From UBA5177 sp002413265 (GTDB lineage Bacteria > Chloroflexota > UBA5177): a DNA stretch of 12,857 nucleotides. Location of the stretch: the NCBI GenBank assembly GCA_036752825.1, contig DAIORV010000062.1, positions 1 through 12,857 on the forward strand, given 5' to 3'. Below the pieces are notes generated by a model. That model was not told the origin of the DNA. It was given only the letters and a program-made list of their open reading frames with translations, and did no database searches. The translations under genes were made by a program, and so were the position numbers. This document shows positions 5,115 through 12,519 of this stretch, one piece after another (the stretch's first letter is position 1; every line of letters starts with the position of its first letter).

Positions 5115-8100
5115 CTATCGATTGGTAAGTGCTGTAGCCTTCGATAGTTCTCGCTCGCATCGATTCGCAAGCGTCTCGGCGCCAAGACGCTGGAAGATGG
5201 TTAGCGCGCTCGATAGACGCTCTATCGCCCGCCCTCCTTCGCCTCGTGTGAGATCCGTAGAGCCCCAGGTGTAGAGAGCAAGCGCCTCTCCAAAGGGATA
5301 CGGCACCTTTCGGGCGCGCTCGAGGGCAAGTTGATATGATGCCCCGGCCAGTTCGTGCTGTCCTCGTAGGCTGAGCAACATGCCGAGGGACGTAGCCAGC
5401 TCACAGCGAGTCCAGTACGCCGTGACCATGAGCGGCTCAATAGTGTCCGATGCGGATTTCGCGGCATTCAGGTCACCTCGCTGCAAGTACGCTCGCATCA
5501 GCGTCCTGAGAATGTTTCTGCGATCGTCGTCGCGCAGGTCAGGAAGGGAAGAAAGCGGTTCGAGGATGCTGATAGCTTCGTCGTTTCGCTCCTGCATCAC
5601 GTGGTTTTCCGCCATCATCCACGAAGCAACGATTGGAACCCTCGGCTCTCCGTACTTCTCCGCGAAGGCGAGGGCCTCGCCGACCTGCTTCTGTACCTCG
5701 GCATCGAGGCCCCGGTTGACCAGCACATAGCACGGAGCTATCTGTACCCAGCTAGCGTGCGATGCGCCGATCGAGCGGGCGACGGCTGCCGCCTGTTCCA
5801 GCCGCTCCAAGGCCAGGTCCCACTGTCCGAAGACGAACGGGTACAAGCCGCGCACGCACAGGAAGAAAGCAATGTAAGCCGGGTCTCCCACTTGCTGAGC
5901 CAAGTCGAGTGCCCGAATCGAGTACGGCTCTGCCTGCTTGAACTCGTCAATGTTCCACAGAATCGAAGCCATATTGTTTAGCCCTCGTTGTAGGGCTTTC
6001 AAGTTCCCGACGCGCTCCGCCAGCTCGATCGCCCCTCGCATGACCTCAAGTGATTCATGAGGGCGCCCAAGGGATGCCAGAGCGGTTGCGCGTTCCACCT
6101 CGGATGCGGCCAGAAGCCGCTCGTCGCCGACTGCTCGAGCCAGCTCGGACGCCTTCTCTGCTGCCTCGAGCTCCTGCGGGTACCTGCTCGCTCGAAAGTT
6201 GAGCATGGCGACCGCGGCGTAGAGGTCGGCCGTTGATACTGTTGCTGCGTCGGGAGCCTCTGCTTCCAGAGCTCGCAACGCGGGAGACAGGCGATTGAGT
6301 CCTTCTTCGAAGGTGCCGCGAAAAGCGTGCGCCCGTCCAATAGAAGCCAGTGATAGCCGCTCCTCGTCGAGTGACCCGGCGGTCGAATAGCTCTCAGCGG
6401 CGGTCTCTAGAGCCTGTAGAGCCTCGTCATGTCTCGCGAGAGTGATCAGCACGTTGCCGAGTTTGAAAGATGCCTCGGCCCTGTGAATTTCGTCAGTCAG
6501 CTCGAGAGCCAGCTCGACGGCGGTGCGATAGTGCCATTCCGCGTCACTGTGGGCGAACAGCCCCTCGGCAGAGTCTCCGGCAAGCAGAGAAAAATGAAGT
6601 GCCCGCTCGGAGTCGTCGCCCTTCGTGAAGTGCCATGCCAGCTCGGCAACACGGCCTGCTCGTTCCTCGTCCGCAAGACGCAGGAGCGACTCTCCGGCCA
6701 TGAGATGAAGCCGGCGTTTCCGCCGCGGCGACAGCTCGGCGTACAAGGTGCCCTGGGTTAGGGCATGATCGAAGGCGTAGCGATCGTGCGGCTCGTAGCG
6801 GAGCAAGCCGGCGGAACCTGCCTCCTCGAGCGCTGCCTCAATCTCCTGCTCGGAGCGGTCGGTCATGCCTTGCAGCTCGTCGAACGCGAAGGACTGGCCG
6901 AGGACGCTGGCTTCTGTCAGCACCGATTGAGATGTTTCGGCGAGACGTGAGAGTCTCTGACCGATAACCGACCGCACACTTTCGGGAACCTCGATCTCTC
7001 CCACGGCCCGTCGATCCCAGACTCCGGAGGCGAGCCTATACACGTCTCCTCGCTCCACCAACGCTCTCAGAACTTGCTGCAGGAAGAATGGATTGCCATC
7101 GGTGCGCCGGTAGAGCAGGTCTGAAAACTCGTCAGAGACCTCCGTTTCGTCGAAGGAGGCGGCTACAAACTGGGCGGTATCCGTCTGATCGAGGCGGAGC
7201 ACGGCTACCTTGTCCACGAGCTCCTGCCGTCCCAGCTCACGAAGGGTCGCTTCCAGCGGATGGCGCCGGCCCACCTCGACATCGCGATAGGTCCCAAGGA
7301 TGAAGACGCGGTTGCCCCGAGTGTGGCGAGCCAGATGCTGCAAGAGCTCGAGCGAAGAGCCATCCGCCCAGTGAAGGTCGTCGAGCAGCAGGGCGAGAGG
7401 AAACTCCGCTGCAACGGTCTGTAAGAACCCGGTGACGGCCCAGAACAGTCGCTCCTTCTCGTCGGAGCCGTCCGCGCCCGCAATCTGCAGATCTTCTCCT
7501 GGAAGCAGCTTTGCCAGATACGGCCAGCGTCGGCCGGCTACCGAGCGAATCGACTCGGGCGCCGCGGCAAAAGCTGCCGAAAGGACCTCCATGAAAGGAG
7601 CGAAGGCAGTCGCCTGTCGCGACTCGTAACATGCGCCGGCCGCAATGAGGAACCCGCGGTTCCGGAGCTGCAGGGTCACCTCCTGAGCGAGTCGAGTCTT
7701 CCCGACCCCTGGCTCTCCGGCAAGGAGCACCAGACGTCCCGAGGCTGCCTTCGCCTCTCGCAGGTTGACCGCAATCCGCGCCAGCTCCTCCTGCCGGCCG
7801 ACCAGCTCCGTGGACGGAAGCGAGCCGAGAAAGCCCCCGATAGGAAGATCCGGCGCCTCCAGCTCAACCTCGGCGGTATCGCCGACCTTTGCTGACTCGG
7901 ACCCTGAGTCACTGATCCTGAAAACGCGCACTCGCTCGGAGAAGCCCTTTGGCACTACGTCGCCGGCTTCCGCGTAGTCGATGCCGTCTACCTTGCGGGC
8001 AAGGTTGACAATCGTGTCGCTGGCCAGGATTTCTCCAGGGCCGGCGATGCTGCAGAGGCGCGCCGCGAGGTTCAGCGCCGCGCCGCGAAAACCTTCAGCC

Positions 8101-8396
8101 ACGGGAAGAGCTTCCCCGGCATCGAGACCAACCCCGACGTTCAATGGCGAGCCATCCGAGGTCTCGGAGGCACAGCGCGTCTGCAAGTCGAGAGCAGCTC
8201 GCAGAGCCTGTCGAGCCGACGTGAAGACCGCGAGAACTTCGTCGCCCCGTACCTCCGCCACGCGGCCTCCACGAGCGCCGACCACCTCCGTGGCAATTTC
8301 CGCAAACCGCGCAGTCAGCTGCTTTGCCGCCGCGTCGCCGCGTTCGAGCGTGAACGAGGTGTATCCGCGAATGTCGGCGATGAGAAAGGTCGTCAC
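5115..8396 (-). CDS. Cyclase/AAA-type ATPase/TPR signalling protein, 1,093 aa
   Basis: Three regions. (1) Res. 1-160, class III cyclase: metal Asp8 (FLIADIRGYTSFT), Asp52 (VRGDEVLAVF), Asn109/Arg113 (NLAARL). The substrate-selecting Lys is Glu48 and the Asp position is Gly102. (2) Res. 196-about 560, a STAND/AAA-type ATPase: ELVGRQEEL entry, Walker A GEPGVGKT (227-234), Walker B LALLLDDLHWAD (334-345), then a GTYRDVEVG sensor-like motif and RRTDGNPFFLQQVLRALVE. (3) Res. about 590-1090, helical TPR-like repeats. Mycobacterial relatives such as Rv0386 end in a LuxR helix-turn-helix; none is seen here, so output is presumably cyclic nucleotide controlled by ligand or partner binding to the TPRs. 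Cytoplasmic. The listed GTG 8396 has no ribosome-binding site; an in-frame CTG at 8444 does (adds 16 residues). Convergent with its paralogue at 4205-5086. Confidence 0.9.
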   Translation of the reverse strand: MTTFLIADIRGYTSFTLERGDAAAKQLTARFAEIATEVVGARGGRVAEVRGDEVLAVFTSARQALRAALDLQTRCASETSDGSPLNVGVGLDAGEALPVAEGFRGAALNLAARLCSIAGPGEILASDTIVNLARKVDGIDYAEAGDVVPKGFSERVRVFRISDSGSESAKVGDTAEVELEAPDLPIGGFLGSLPSTELVGRQEELARIAVNLREAKAASGRLVLLAGEPGVGKTRLAQEVTLQLRNRGFLIAAGACYESRQATAFAPFMEVLSAAFAAAPESIRSVAGRRWPYLAKLLPGEDLQIAGADGSDEKERLFWAVTGFLQTVAAEFPLALLLDDLHWADGSSLELLQHLARHTRGNRVFILGTYRDVEVGRRHPLEATLRELGRQELVDKVAVLRLDQTDTAQFVAASFDETEVSDEFSDLLYRRTDGNPFFLQQVLRALVERGDVYRLASGVWDRRAVGEIEVPESVRSVIGQRLSRLAETSQSVLTEASVLGQSFAFDELQGMTDRSEQEIEAALEEAGSAGLLRYEPHDRYAFDHALTQGTLYAELSPRRKRRLHLMAGESLLRLADEERAGRVAELAWHFTKGDDSERALHFSLLAGDSAEGLFAHSDAEWHYRTAVELALELTDEIHRAEASFKLGNVLITLARHDEALQALETAAESYSTAGSLDEERLSLASIGRAHAFRGTFEEGLNRLSPALRALEAEAPDAATVSTADLYAAVAMLNFRASRYPQELEAAEKASELARAVGDERLLAASEVERATALASLGRPHESLEVMRGAIELAERVGNLKALQRGLNNMASILWNIDEFKQAEPYSIRALDLAQQVGDPAYIAFFLCVRGLYPFVFGQWDLALERLEQAAAVARSIGASHASWVQIAPCYVLVNRGLDAEVQKQVGEALAFAEKYGEPRVPIVASWMMAENHVMQERNDEAISILEPLSSLPDLRDDDRRNILRTLMRAYLQRGDLNAAKSASDTIEPLMVTAYWTRCELATSLGMLLSLRGQHELAGASYQLALERARKVPYPFGEALALYTWGSTDLTRGEGGRAIERLSSALTIFQRLGAETLANRCERELSKATALTNR

Positions 8397-8450
8397 CGAT
8401 GCGGAATCGTCAGGCGGCGACGTGGGCGCTGCGGTATTGGTCAGAGCTTG

Positions 8451-8459
8451 CCTCTTCCT
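8451..8459 (-). promoter_or_regulatory. Ribosome-binding site AGGAAGAGG facing an in-frame CTG (8444)
   Basis: On the minus strand AGGAAGAGG is followed by CAAGCT and CTG at 8444-8442. This frame runs open into the cyclase (extension LTNTAAPTSPPDDSAS), with the nearest in-frame stop upstream at 8486-8484. No such site precedes GTG 8396. The arrangement matches that at 4152-4163 in front of the paralogue. Confidence 0.5.
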
Positions 8460-8480
8460 ATCGAATTTCTTATGTGCTCC

Positions 8481-8509
8481 AGATTACGCCCCCGGTTCCT
8501 TGTCATCAA
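8481..8509 (-). promoter_or_regulatory. Candidate promoter TTGATG-N17-TAATCT for the large cyclase gene
   Basis: Minus-strand TTGATG (8509-8504) and TAATCT (8486-8481) are 17 bp apart, matching sigma-70 hexamers at 4 and 3 of 6 positions. Initiation would be near 8474, placing a short leader before the ribosome-binding site at 8459-8451. Modest sequence match; only plausible. Confidence 0.3.
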
Positions 8510-8533
8510 CCAGCAGCCACAAAGCAGAGCAAA

Positions 8534-9430
8534 TCACAGCGTCCGCAGTACCTCAGCGCAGGCAATCGCCTCCTCCCAATCCGCTCCTTGTTCCTCAGCC
8601 GACCACACCCCGGAGAGCACCGCGTAGGCAAGACCCCAATCGATCACGCGGCGACGATCGAACCCCGTGACCTCCACGATGACGTCCACGCGGCGGGCCA
8701 GGAAGCGGCTGGGGCTGGGCTGAGCAAGAATGCGGTCGGAAGGATCGTGCAGCAGAATTGCCGTGTCGAAGACGGGCTCCCCCAGCACTCCCTTGGGATC
8801 GATTGCCAGCCAGCTGTCGCGAGCTGAGGAGAGTACGTTGCCGTAATTGAGATCGCCGTGCAGCACTACACGAGCAGCGCCATCGTCCAGGAGCTCCTTC
8901 CACATGGACTCTCCGCGCTCGAAGATGGCGGCGGGTATGGGGCCCGCCCCGCCGTATTCCTGGCGGTGACGATGGAAAGCCAGCCCCCAATACTCGAGAT
9001 CTCGGAAGCGGTGCGGTTGCGGCGGAGGACGCCAGAAGCGCTTCATGACCCCGCAGGCGATCGCGGTGGCCAGATCGTCGTCGTCGAGAGTCTTGATAGG
9101 CTGCCCGGGCCGAAGAGGCTCCAGCAGCATCGCGCCCAACGCCTCGTCGCTCTCCAAAAGCCGGACTGCACCCCGTCCGTCATAGAGCCGCAAGGCGTCG
9201 AGCTCCGACACGAATTCCCAGTCAGCCGGGCAGATTTTCAGGATTGCGGAGCTGCCGTCGGTCCGTTCGACGGCCGCGAGGTAGTTGTAGAAGAGCTGCG
9301 GCAAAGGAGCGCCGACGCGCAGCTCCCATAGCTCGCTGCATTTGCCGACGATTTCGGGAATCTCCTTGAGCCACGGACTGCCGCGCCGGTTCTCGATCAA
9401 TGAACGCGGCAAAACGAGGGAAGCATCCAC
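8534..9430 (-). CDS. Aminoglycoside/hydroxyurea resistance kinase family (streptomycin 6-phosphotransferase-like)
   Basis: A 298-aa protein of the APH(6) type (PF04655), which phosphorylates streptomycin or related substrates with ATP in the cytoplasm. Visible: the N-lobe strand GSSAILKICPADWEFVSELDAL (59-80) with Lys65 and Glu76 as likely ATP-site pair, the linker MLLEPLRPGQ, catalytic loop HGDLNYGN (191-198; Asp193 base, Asn198 metal), and metal motif IDPKGVLGEP (210-219). These are the complete Brenner-type kinase motifs and full family length, so the enzyme should be active. GTG 9430 is the first start after an in-frame stop; no clear ribosome-binding site precedes it. It lies 20 bp downstream of the GNAT gene, probably co-transcribed. 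Many chromosomal members do not confer resistance; the real substrate is unknown. Confidence 0.88.
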   Translation of the reverse strand: MDASLVLPRSLIENRRGSPWLKEIPEIVGKCSELWELRVGAPLPQLFYNYLAAVERTDGSSAILKICPADWEFVSELDALRLYDGRGAVRLLESDEALGAMLLEPLRPGQPIKTLDDDDLATAIACGVMKRFWRPPPQPHRFRDLEYWGLAFHRHRQEYGGAGPIPAAIFERGESMWKELLDDGAARVVLHGDLNYGNVLSSARDSWLAIDPKGVLGEPVFDTAILLHDPSDRILAQPSPSRFLARRVDVIVEVTGFDRRRVIDWGLAYAVLSGVWSAEEQGADWEEAIACAEVLRTL

Positions 9431-9450
9431 CGTTCAGGATAGAAGCTGGG

Positions 9451-9970
9451 CTAGCTGAGCGGCTTTTCCAGCTCCAGCTCGTCACGCAAAGGTATCCCGA
9501 ATTCGCCGACCAGAGGGATCTCAGGCTTAAGCTCGCGAGAACGAACCACGGCGCCCGGGCGAAGTTTTGAGAGCGCAAAGCCGCGCCGCTGATAAAAGCG
9601 CAGGGCGTCGAGATTGTCGTTGGTCGTGACCAGCCAAATCCGGCGGCAACCCTCTTTCCCGCGCCGAGACTTCCACGGCCCGCAGCAGGGCGCTTCCGAT
9701 GCCCGTCTGCTTCCGGCCGCTGTCCAGCAGAGTGACCTCGCAGGAGCCGTCCTCAATCCTGTAGGTGAGGAGCCCGGTAGGCTCGTCTCCAACCAACGCA
9801 ATAAAACCCAAGTGATCCGCGGGGTAGAACACCTGGCCGTCGGCGACCTGGCGGTCCGATCCCCACCTATCGCGCAGAAACCCCAGGATCCACTCACGGT
9901 CGCTTGGCCGGGGCTGTCTGATCGAGATGGCCTCGTCCGCATGCCCCTGCCCAGATCCGGGATCAATCAT
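9451..9970 (-). pseudogene. GNAT family N-acetyltransferase, disrupted by one frameshift
   Basis: Two overlapping frames each hold half of a GNAT protein. From ATG 9970 the frame reads AISIRQPRPSDREWILGFL, then the acetyl-CoA loop KQTGIGSALLRAVEVSARER; it then loses homology. The other frame resumes with GCRRIWLVTTNDNLDALRFY and QRRGF, the conserved C-terminal half, to the stop at 9451. Removing one base from the CCC run at 9650-9652 (GGG on the coding strand), or from the adjoining C/T tract to 9660, joins the halves into SARERGCRRIWLVTTNDN, exactly the expected sequence, giving about 172 aa. GNATs transfer acetyl from acetyl-CoA to an amine; the target is unknown. It could be a recent mutation or a sequencing or assembly error in a homopolymer-rich stretch. 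It lies directly upstream of the phosphotransferase gene. Confidence 0.82.
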
Positions 9971-9989
9971 TGCCTACCGACCGTAAGAA

Positions 9990-10017
9990 CCGTATCACCG
10001 TGTCGCCGTATCACCGT
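9990..10017. repeat. Tandem repeat CCGTATCACCGT, two copies, 16-bp period
   Basis: CCGTATCACCGT occurs at 9990-10001 and 10006-10017. The core ACCGTA also occurs at 9980-9985, 9989-9994, 10013-10018 and 10073-10078. The array starts 10-20 bp upstream of the GNAT ATG (minus strand), where a promoter and operator for the GNAT/kinase pair should lie. Function unknown. Confidence 0.5.
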
Positions 10018-10123
10018 ATGGGTGTAGCTCAGCCCTTTAGGGCGTCAAGTGGCGAAAATGGCCGACGAGGTTACCGTACCTAAAGCGAATGCAAAACGTA
10101 CTTGATGATTCCGGCATGGCCTT

Positions 10124-10630
10124 TCATTTCGGAGGACAAGTATTAGGCGGTGACGAGCAATTCATGCTCGCGCTGGTCACATCATTCAAAACCGCCCACA
10201 GCTCGTCGAAGGCGCTGGCCTTCGCGTGCGGCTCGTGCGTCACCTTTTTGGTACCGGTTGTGGTGTGAATCGTGATGAAGGTCGGACCGTTATCGACGTT
10301 GGGTCCCGCCGGGAGCGTTGCCGGCAATGAAAAGAAACCGTCCGCCTCGGCCAGCTTGAGCATTGCGCCCACAGTTTGCGTGGATATCAAGACCTTCACC
10401 GGCGGACCAAACCCTCCGGTTTTCCTCACCTCTCCATTCGGATAGATCGTCACCGAAAAAGAAACCGGGATGATCGGCGAGCCGCCGAATACGATCGCCG
10501 CGGCATTTGGGCTGCGCGGCAGGTGTCGGAGCCCGATGGTCACGCGCCGCGCCGATGCCGTGGATGGCAACAAGACCAGCATCAGCAGGAAGCAGACAGC
10601 CAGGATGCGTCCCGCGAAAAATCGTTTCAT
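10124..10630 (-). CDS. Secreted protein of unknown function, 168 aa
   Basis: ATG 10630 is preceded by AAGGGGGAATTCCAC, a good ribosome-binding site; a 34-residue longer reading from 10732 runs back into the neighbouring gene and is not supported. A clear signal peptide is present: MKRFFAGR, hydrophobic ILAVCFLLMLVLLP, and a likely cut after STASA (about res. 26). The mature part has a strand-rich section (SVTIYPNGEVRKTGG), a helix (QTVGAMLKLAEADGFFSL), another strand pair (TFITIHTTTGTKKVTHEP), a helix (AFDELWAVLND) and a tail with two Cys (NCSSPPNTC) that could form a disulfide. This strand-helix-strand-helix plan resembles DUF6438 or emfourin-type protease-inhibitor domains, but I cannot assign it. 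Same strand as, and 58 bp downstream of, the DUF3465 gene, so the two may form an operon. Confidence 0.75.
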   Translation of the reverse strand: MKRFFAGRILAVCFLLMLVLLPSTASARRVTIGLRHLPRSPNAAAIVFGGSPIIPVSFSVTIYPNGEVRKTGGFGPPVKVLISTQTVGAMLKLAEADGFFSLPATLPAGPNVDNGPTFITIHTTTGTKKVTHEPHAKASAFDELWAVLNDVTSASMNCSSPPNTCPPK

Positions 10631-10688
10631 GTGGAATTCCCCCTTCACTCCATTCCAACGCAAGAGAGCGCTGCGTCGTGACTTCCTT

Positions 10689-11141
10689 CTATCGATAGAC
10701 GTGCCCGCGGTCCAGAATCCAGCCGCCCTCACTACCTTGAGGATCGTGATGGGTGAAATGGATCAGGCCACCTTGTCCGCTCCAGACGTACTGTCCGCGC
10801 AGCGCCACCGTATCCCCAACTCTTTCCGGGACCCGCTCGCCAATACTCGTGTCGTTGACGATCAGAATCGTTTGCCCACCCGAACAGGAGACGATGAAGC
10901 GCTGATGGCGATATCGGCCTTGCTGGTCGGCAAGAAGTCGCGAGACCATCGCCGAAGCCGTGACCCACACATTCGAATGGTGAGTCCTGAAGAGGCGCTC
11001 CGTCTGCCCACAGCCGGCTCGCTGCGCCGCTCGCTGCTCTGAGCCCGACGGCCCCGCGCCCTGTTGAAGACGAAGAAGCACGATCGATCCCACCAGAACG
11101 ATCGCGGCCGCGGCAATGAAGATTCGTGTCGGAAGGTTCAT
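10689..11141 (-). CDS. DUF3465 domain protein, membrane-anchored or exported, 150 aa
   Basis: From ATG 11141: MNLPTRIFIAAAAIVLVGSI then VLLRLQQ, an N-terminal membrane anchor or uncleaved signal (res. 7-23), then a DUF3465 domain. The family signature is very clear: YRHQRFIVSCSGGQTILIVN, then RVPERVGDTVALRGQYVW, and the ending IHFTHHDPQGSEGGWILD. As I recall, DUF3465 proteins are small OB-like beta-barrel proteins outside the inner membrane; no function is established. Two extra Cys occur (in RAGCGQ and VSCSGG). A 34-residue longer reading from 11243 would overlap the MFS gene and is unlikely. No strong ribosome-binding site precedes ATG 11141. Divergent from the MFS exporter across an inverted repeat, so they may share control. 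Confidence 0.85.
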   Translation of the reverse strand: MNLPTRIFIAAAAIVLVGSIVLLRLQQGAGPSGSEQRAAQRAGCGQTERLFRTHHSNVWVTASAMVSRLLADQQGRYRHQRFIVSCSGGQTILIVNDTSIGERVPERVGDTVALRGQYVWSGQGGLIHFTHHDPQGSEGGWILDRGHVYR

Positions 11142-11147
11142 GGAGTC

Positions 11148-11178
11148 AGCGCGAAGACGAGGACTGGTCTTTCGCGCT
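11148..11178. promoter_or_regulatory. Inverted repeat AGCGCGAA...TTCGCGCT between divergent genes
   Basis: AGCGCGAA (11148-11155) and its exact complement TTCGCGCT (11171-11178) flank an inner GAC/GTC pair, with one T bulged at 11170. It fills most of the 47 bp between ATG 11141 (minus) and ATG 11189 (plus), the position of a shared operator. It could also fold as a hairpin at the 5' end of the MFS message. Confidence 0.5.
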
Positions 11179-11188
11179 CGCCTCCATA

Positions 11189-12466
11189 ATGTCTCCGATG
11201 ACGGAGCAGCCGGCAAATAGAGAGTCTGTCGCTCGGACTGCACTGTGGCGAAACCGAGACTTCATGCTGCTCTGGAGCGGGCAGATGGTGTCCGGCATCG
11301 GGACCAATGCCTCAGGAATCGCTTTTCCCTTGCTGGTGCTGGCTCTGACCCATTCCGCCCTTCAAGCAGGACTCGTCGGCGCCCTGCAGCGCCTGCCCTT
11401 CCTTATTCTTACCCTGCCCGCCGGCGCCATGGTCGATCGCTGGGATCGCAAGCTGACCATGATTGTCTTCGACGCTGCGCGAGCCGTCGCTTTTGCCGCC
11501 ATTCCGCTGGCCGCATGGTCGGGCCATCTGACGCTTCCGCTGATCTATGTCGCTGTGCTGGTCGAGGGTACGGCTTTCTCATTCTTCAACCTGGCCGAAG
11601 CTTCGGCCTTGCCACGAGTAGTGGCTGAGGAACAGCTGCCTGGAGCAACCGCCCAGAACCAAATGAGCTACGCGCTGTCGGCACTGATCGGGCCGCCGAT
11701 CGCGGGCCTGCTGTTCGCGGTTCGACGCACTTTGCCCTTCCTGGTCGACGCGATATCGTATGCCGCATCGATTATCTCCCTGGTTCTAATCCGAACCGAG
11801 TTCCAGGGCGAGCGCTCCGCGGCGCTTACAACCAACATGAGGAGCCAAGTTACCGACGGACTGTCGTGGTTGTTTCGGCAACCGCTGCTCCGTTTTATGG
11901 CCGTCATTACGGGCGGCGTCAATCTGGCGTTCGCCGGCGCAAACATCATTATCATCGTGCTCCTGCAACGAGAGATGCAGGCGTCTTCGAGCACCATCGG
12001 CCTGGTCTTCGGCTTGGCGGCGACCGGCGGAATTCTGGGAGCGGTGGGCGGAGCATGGTTCCAGAAACGGACGACGTTCGGTCGGGCCATCATGGCGGTC
12101 ATGTGGCTCGAGGCCATTCTCTGGACGCTCCTGGCCGCTGCTCCCAACATCGCATCCGTTGCCGTCATCGGCTTTCTCTTCTTCGTGTCGGCTCCGACCT
12201 ACGACATCGTCCAGTTCAGCTATCGCCTCGCTCTGATCCCCGATGATCTGCAAGGACGGGTGAACAGCGTCTACCGGCTGATCGGCATGGGCGGCGTGCC
12301 CGTGGGGCAGGCCGCAGCCGGGGTGCTCGTGCAATGGCTCGGGCCGCGCGCCACGATCCTCGTCCTGGGAGCGTTCCTCGCCATGCTGGCTGCGGCTGCC
12401 ACGCTCAGCGGCGAGGTGCGTCGAGCGCCTCCTGTCGCCCAGGCGCGGGCGCGTCTCGTCTCCTGA
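11189..12466 (+). CDS. MFS exporter, MFS_3/EntS-like
   Basis: A 425-aa, 12-helix major facilitator of the EntS/macrolide-efflux type (PF05977 group), exporting small molecules by proton antiport. Visible: a short cytoplasmic N-terminus ending RNRDFMLLWSGQMVSGIGTN, motif A as AGAMVDRWDRKLTM (res. 78-91) with Asp83/Arg84, the family signature NLAEASALPRVV, and the C-half equivalent LIPDDLQGRVNSVYRLIG, typical of this family. A central polar loop (ERSAALTTNMRSQVTDGLSW) separates the halves. Start: ATG 11189 or 11198; neither has a Shine-Dalgarno site, suggesting a leaderless message. GTG 11126 would overlap the divergent gene and cover the inverted repeat, so it is disfavoured. The substrate is unknown; antibiotic or siderophore export are usual roles. 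Ends 53 bp before the convergent RhtA-like gene. Confidence 0.88.
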   Translation: MSPMTEQPANRESVARTALWRNRDFMLLWSGQMVSGIGTNASGIAFPLLVLALTHSALQAGLVGALQRLPFLILTLPAGAMVDRWDRKLTMIVFDAARAVAFAAIPLAAWSGHLTLPLIYVAVLVEGTAFSFFNLAEASALPRVVAEEQLPGATAQNQMSYALSALIGPPIAGLLFAVRRTLPFLVDAISYAASIISLVLIRTEFQGERSAALTTNMRSQVTDGLSWLFRQPLLRFMAVITGGVNLAFAGANIIIIVLLQREMQASSSTIGLVFGLAATGGILGAVGGAWFQKRTTFGRAIMAVMWLEAILWTLLAAAPNIASVAVIGFLFFVSAPTYDIVQFSYRLALIPDDLQGRVNSVYRLIGMGGVPVGQAAAGVLVQWLGPRATILVLGAFLAMLAAAATLSGEVRRAPPVAQARARLVS

Positions 12467-12519
12467 CTAGATTGCCGCTGCCGGCTCCAGCTCGGGTGCG
12501 CTGGGGACATGCCGCCCCG

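Noticed and set aside
7981..8670. A 229-codon plus-strand open frame over the start of the large cyclase gene.
   Set aside because: It is antisense to a domain-bearing gene, its translation is Arg/Ser/Pro-rich with no recognisable family, and it is an expected GC-rich shadow.
10018..10045. GGGTGTAGCTCAGC resembles the 5' end of a tRNA, followed by a GCCC-ttta-GGGC hairpin.
   Set aside because: No D-loop GG, anticodon arm or T-arm (GGTTCGA) follows at tRNA spacing. The hairpin has no T-run, so it is not a convincing terminator either.
11126..11188. GTG 11126 as the MFS start, and 11243 as the DUF3465 start.
   Set aside because: Each would overlap the divergent neighbour and bury the inverted repeat in coding sequence, and the extra residues do not resemble either family.
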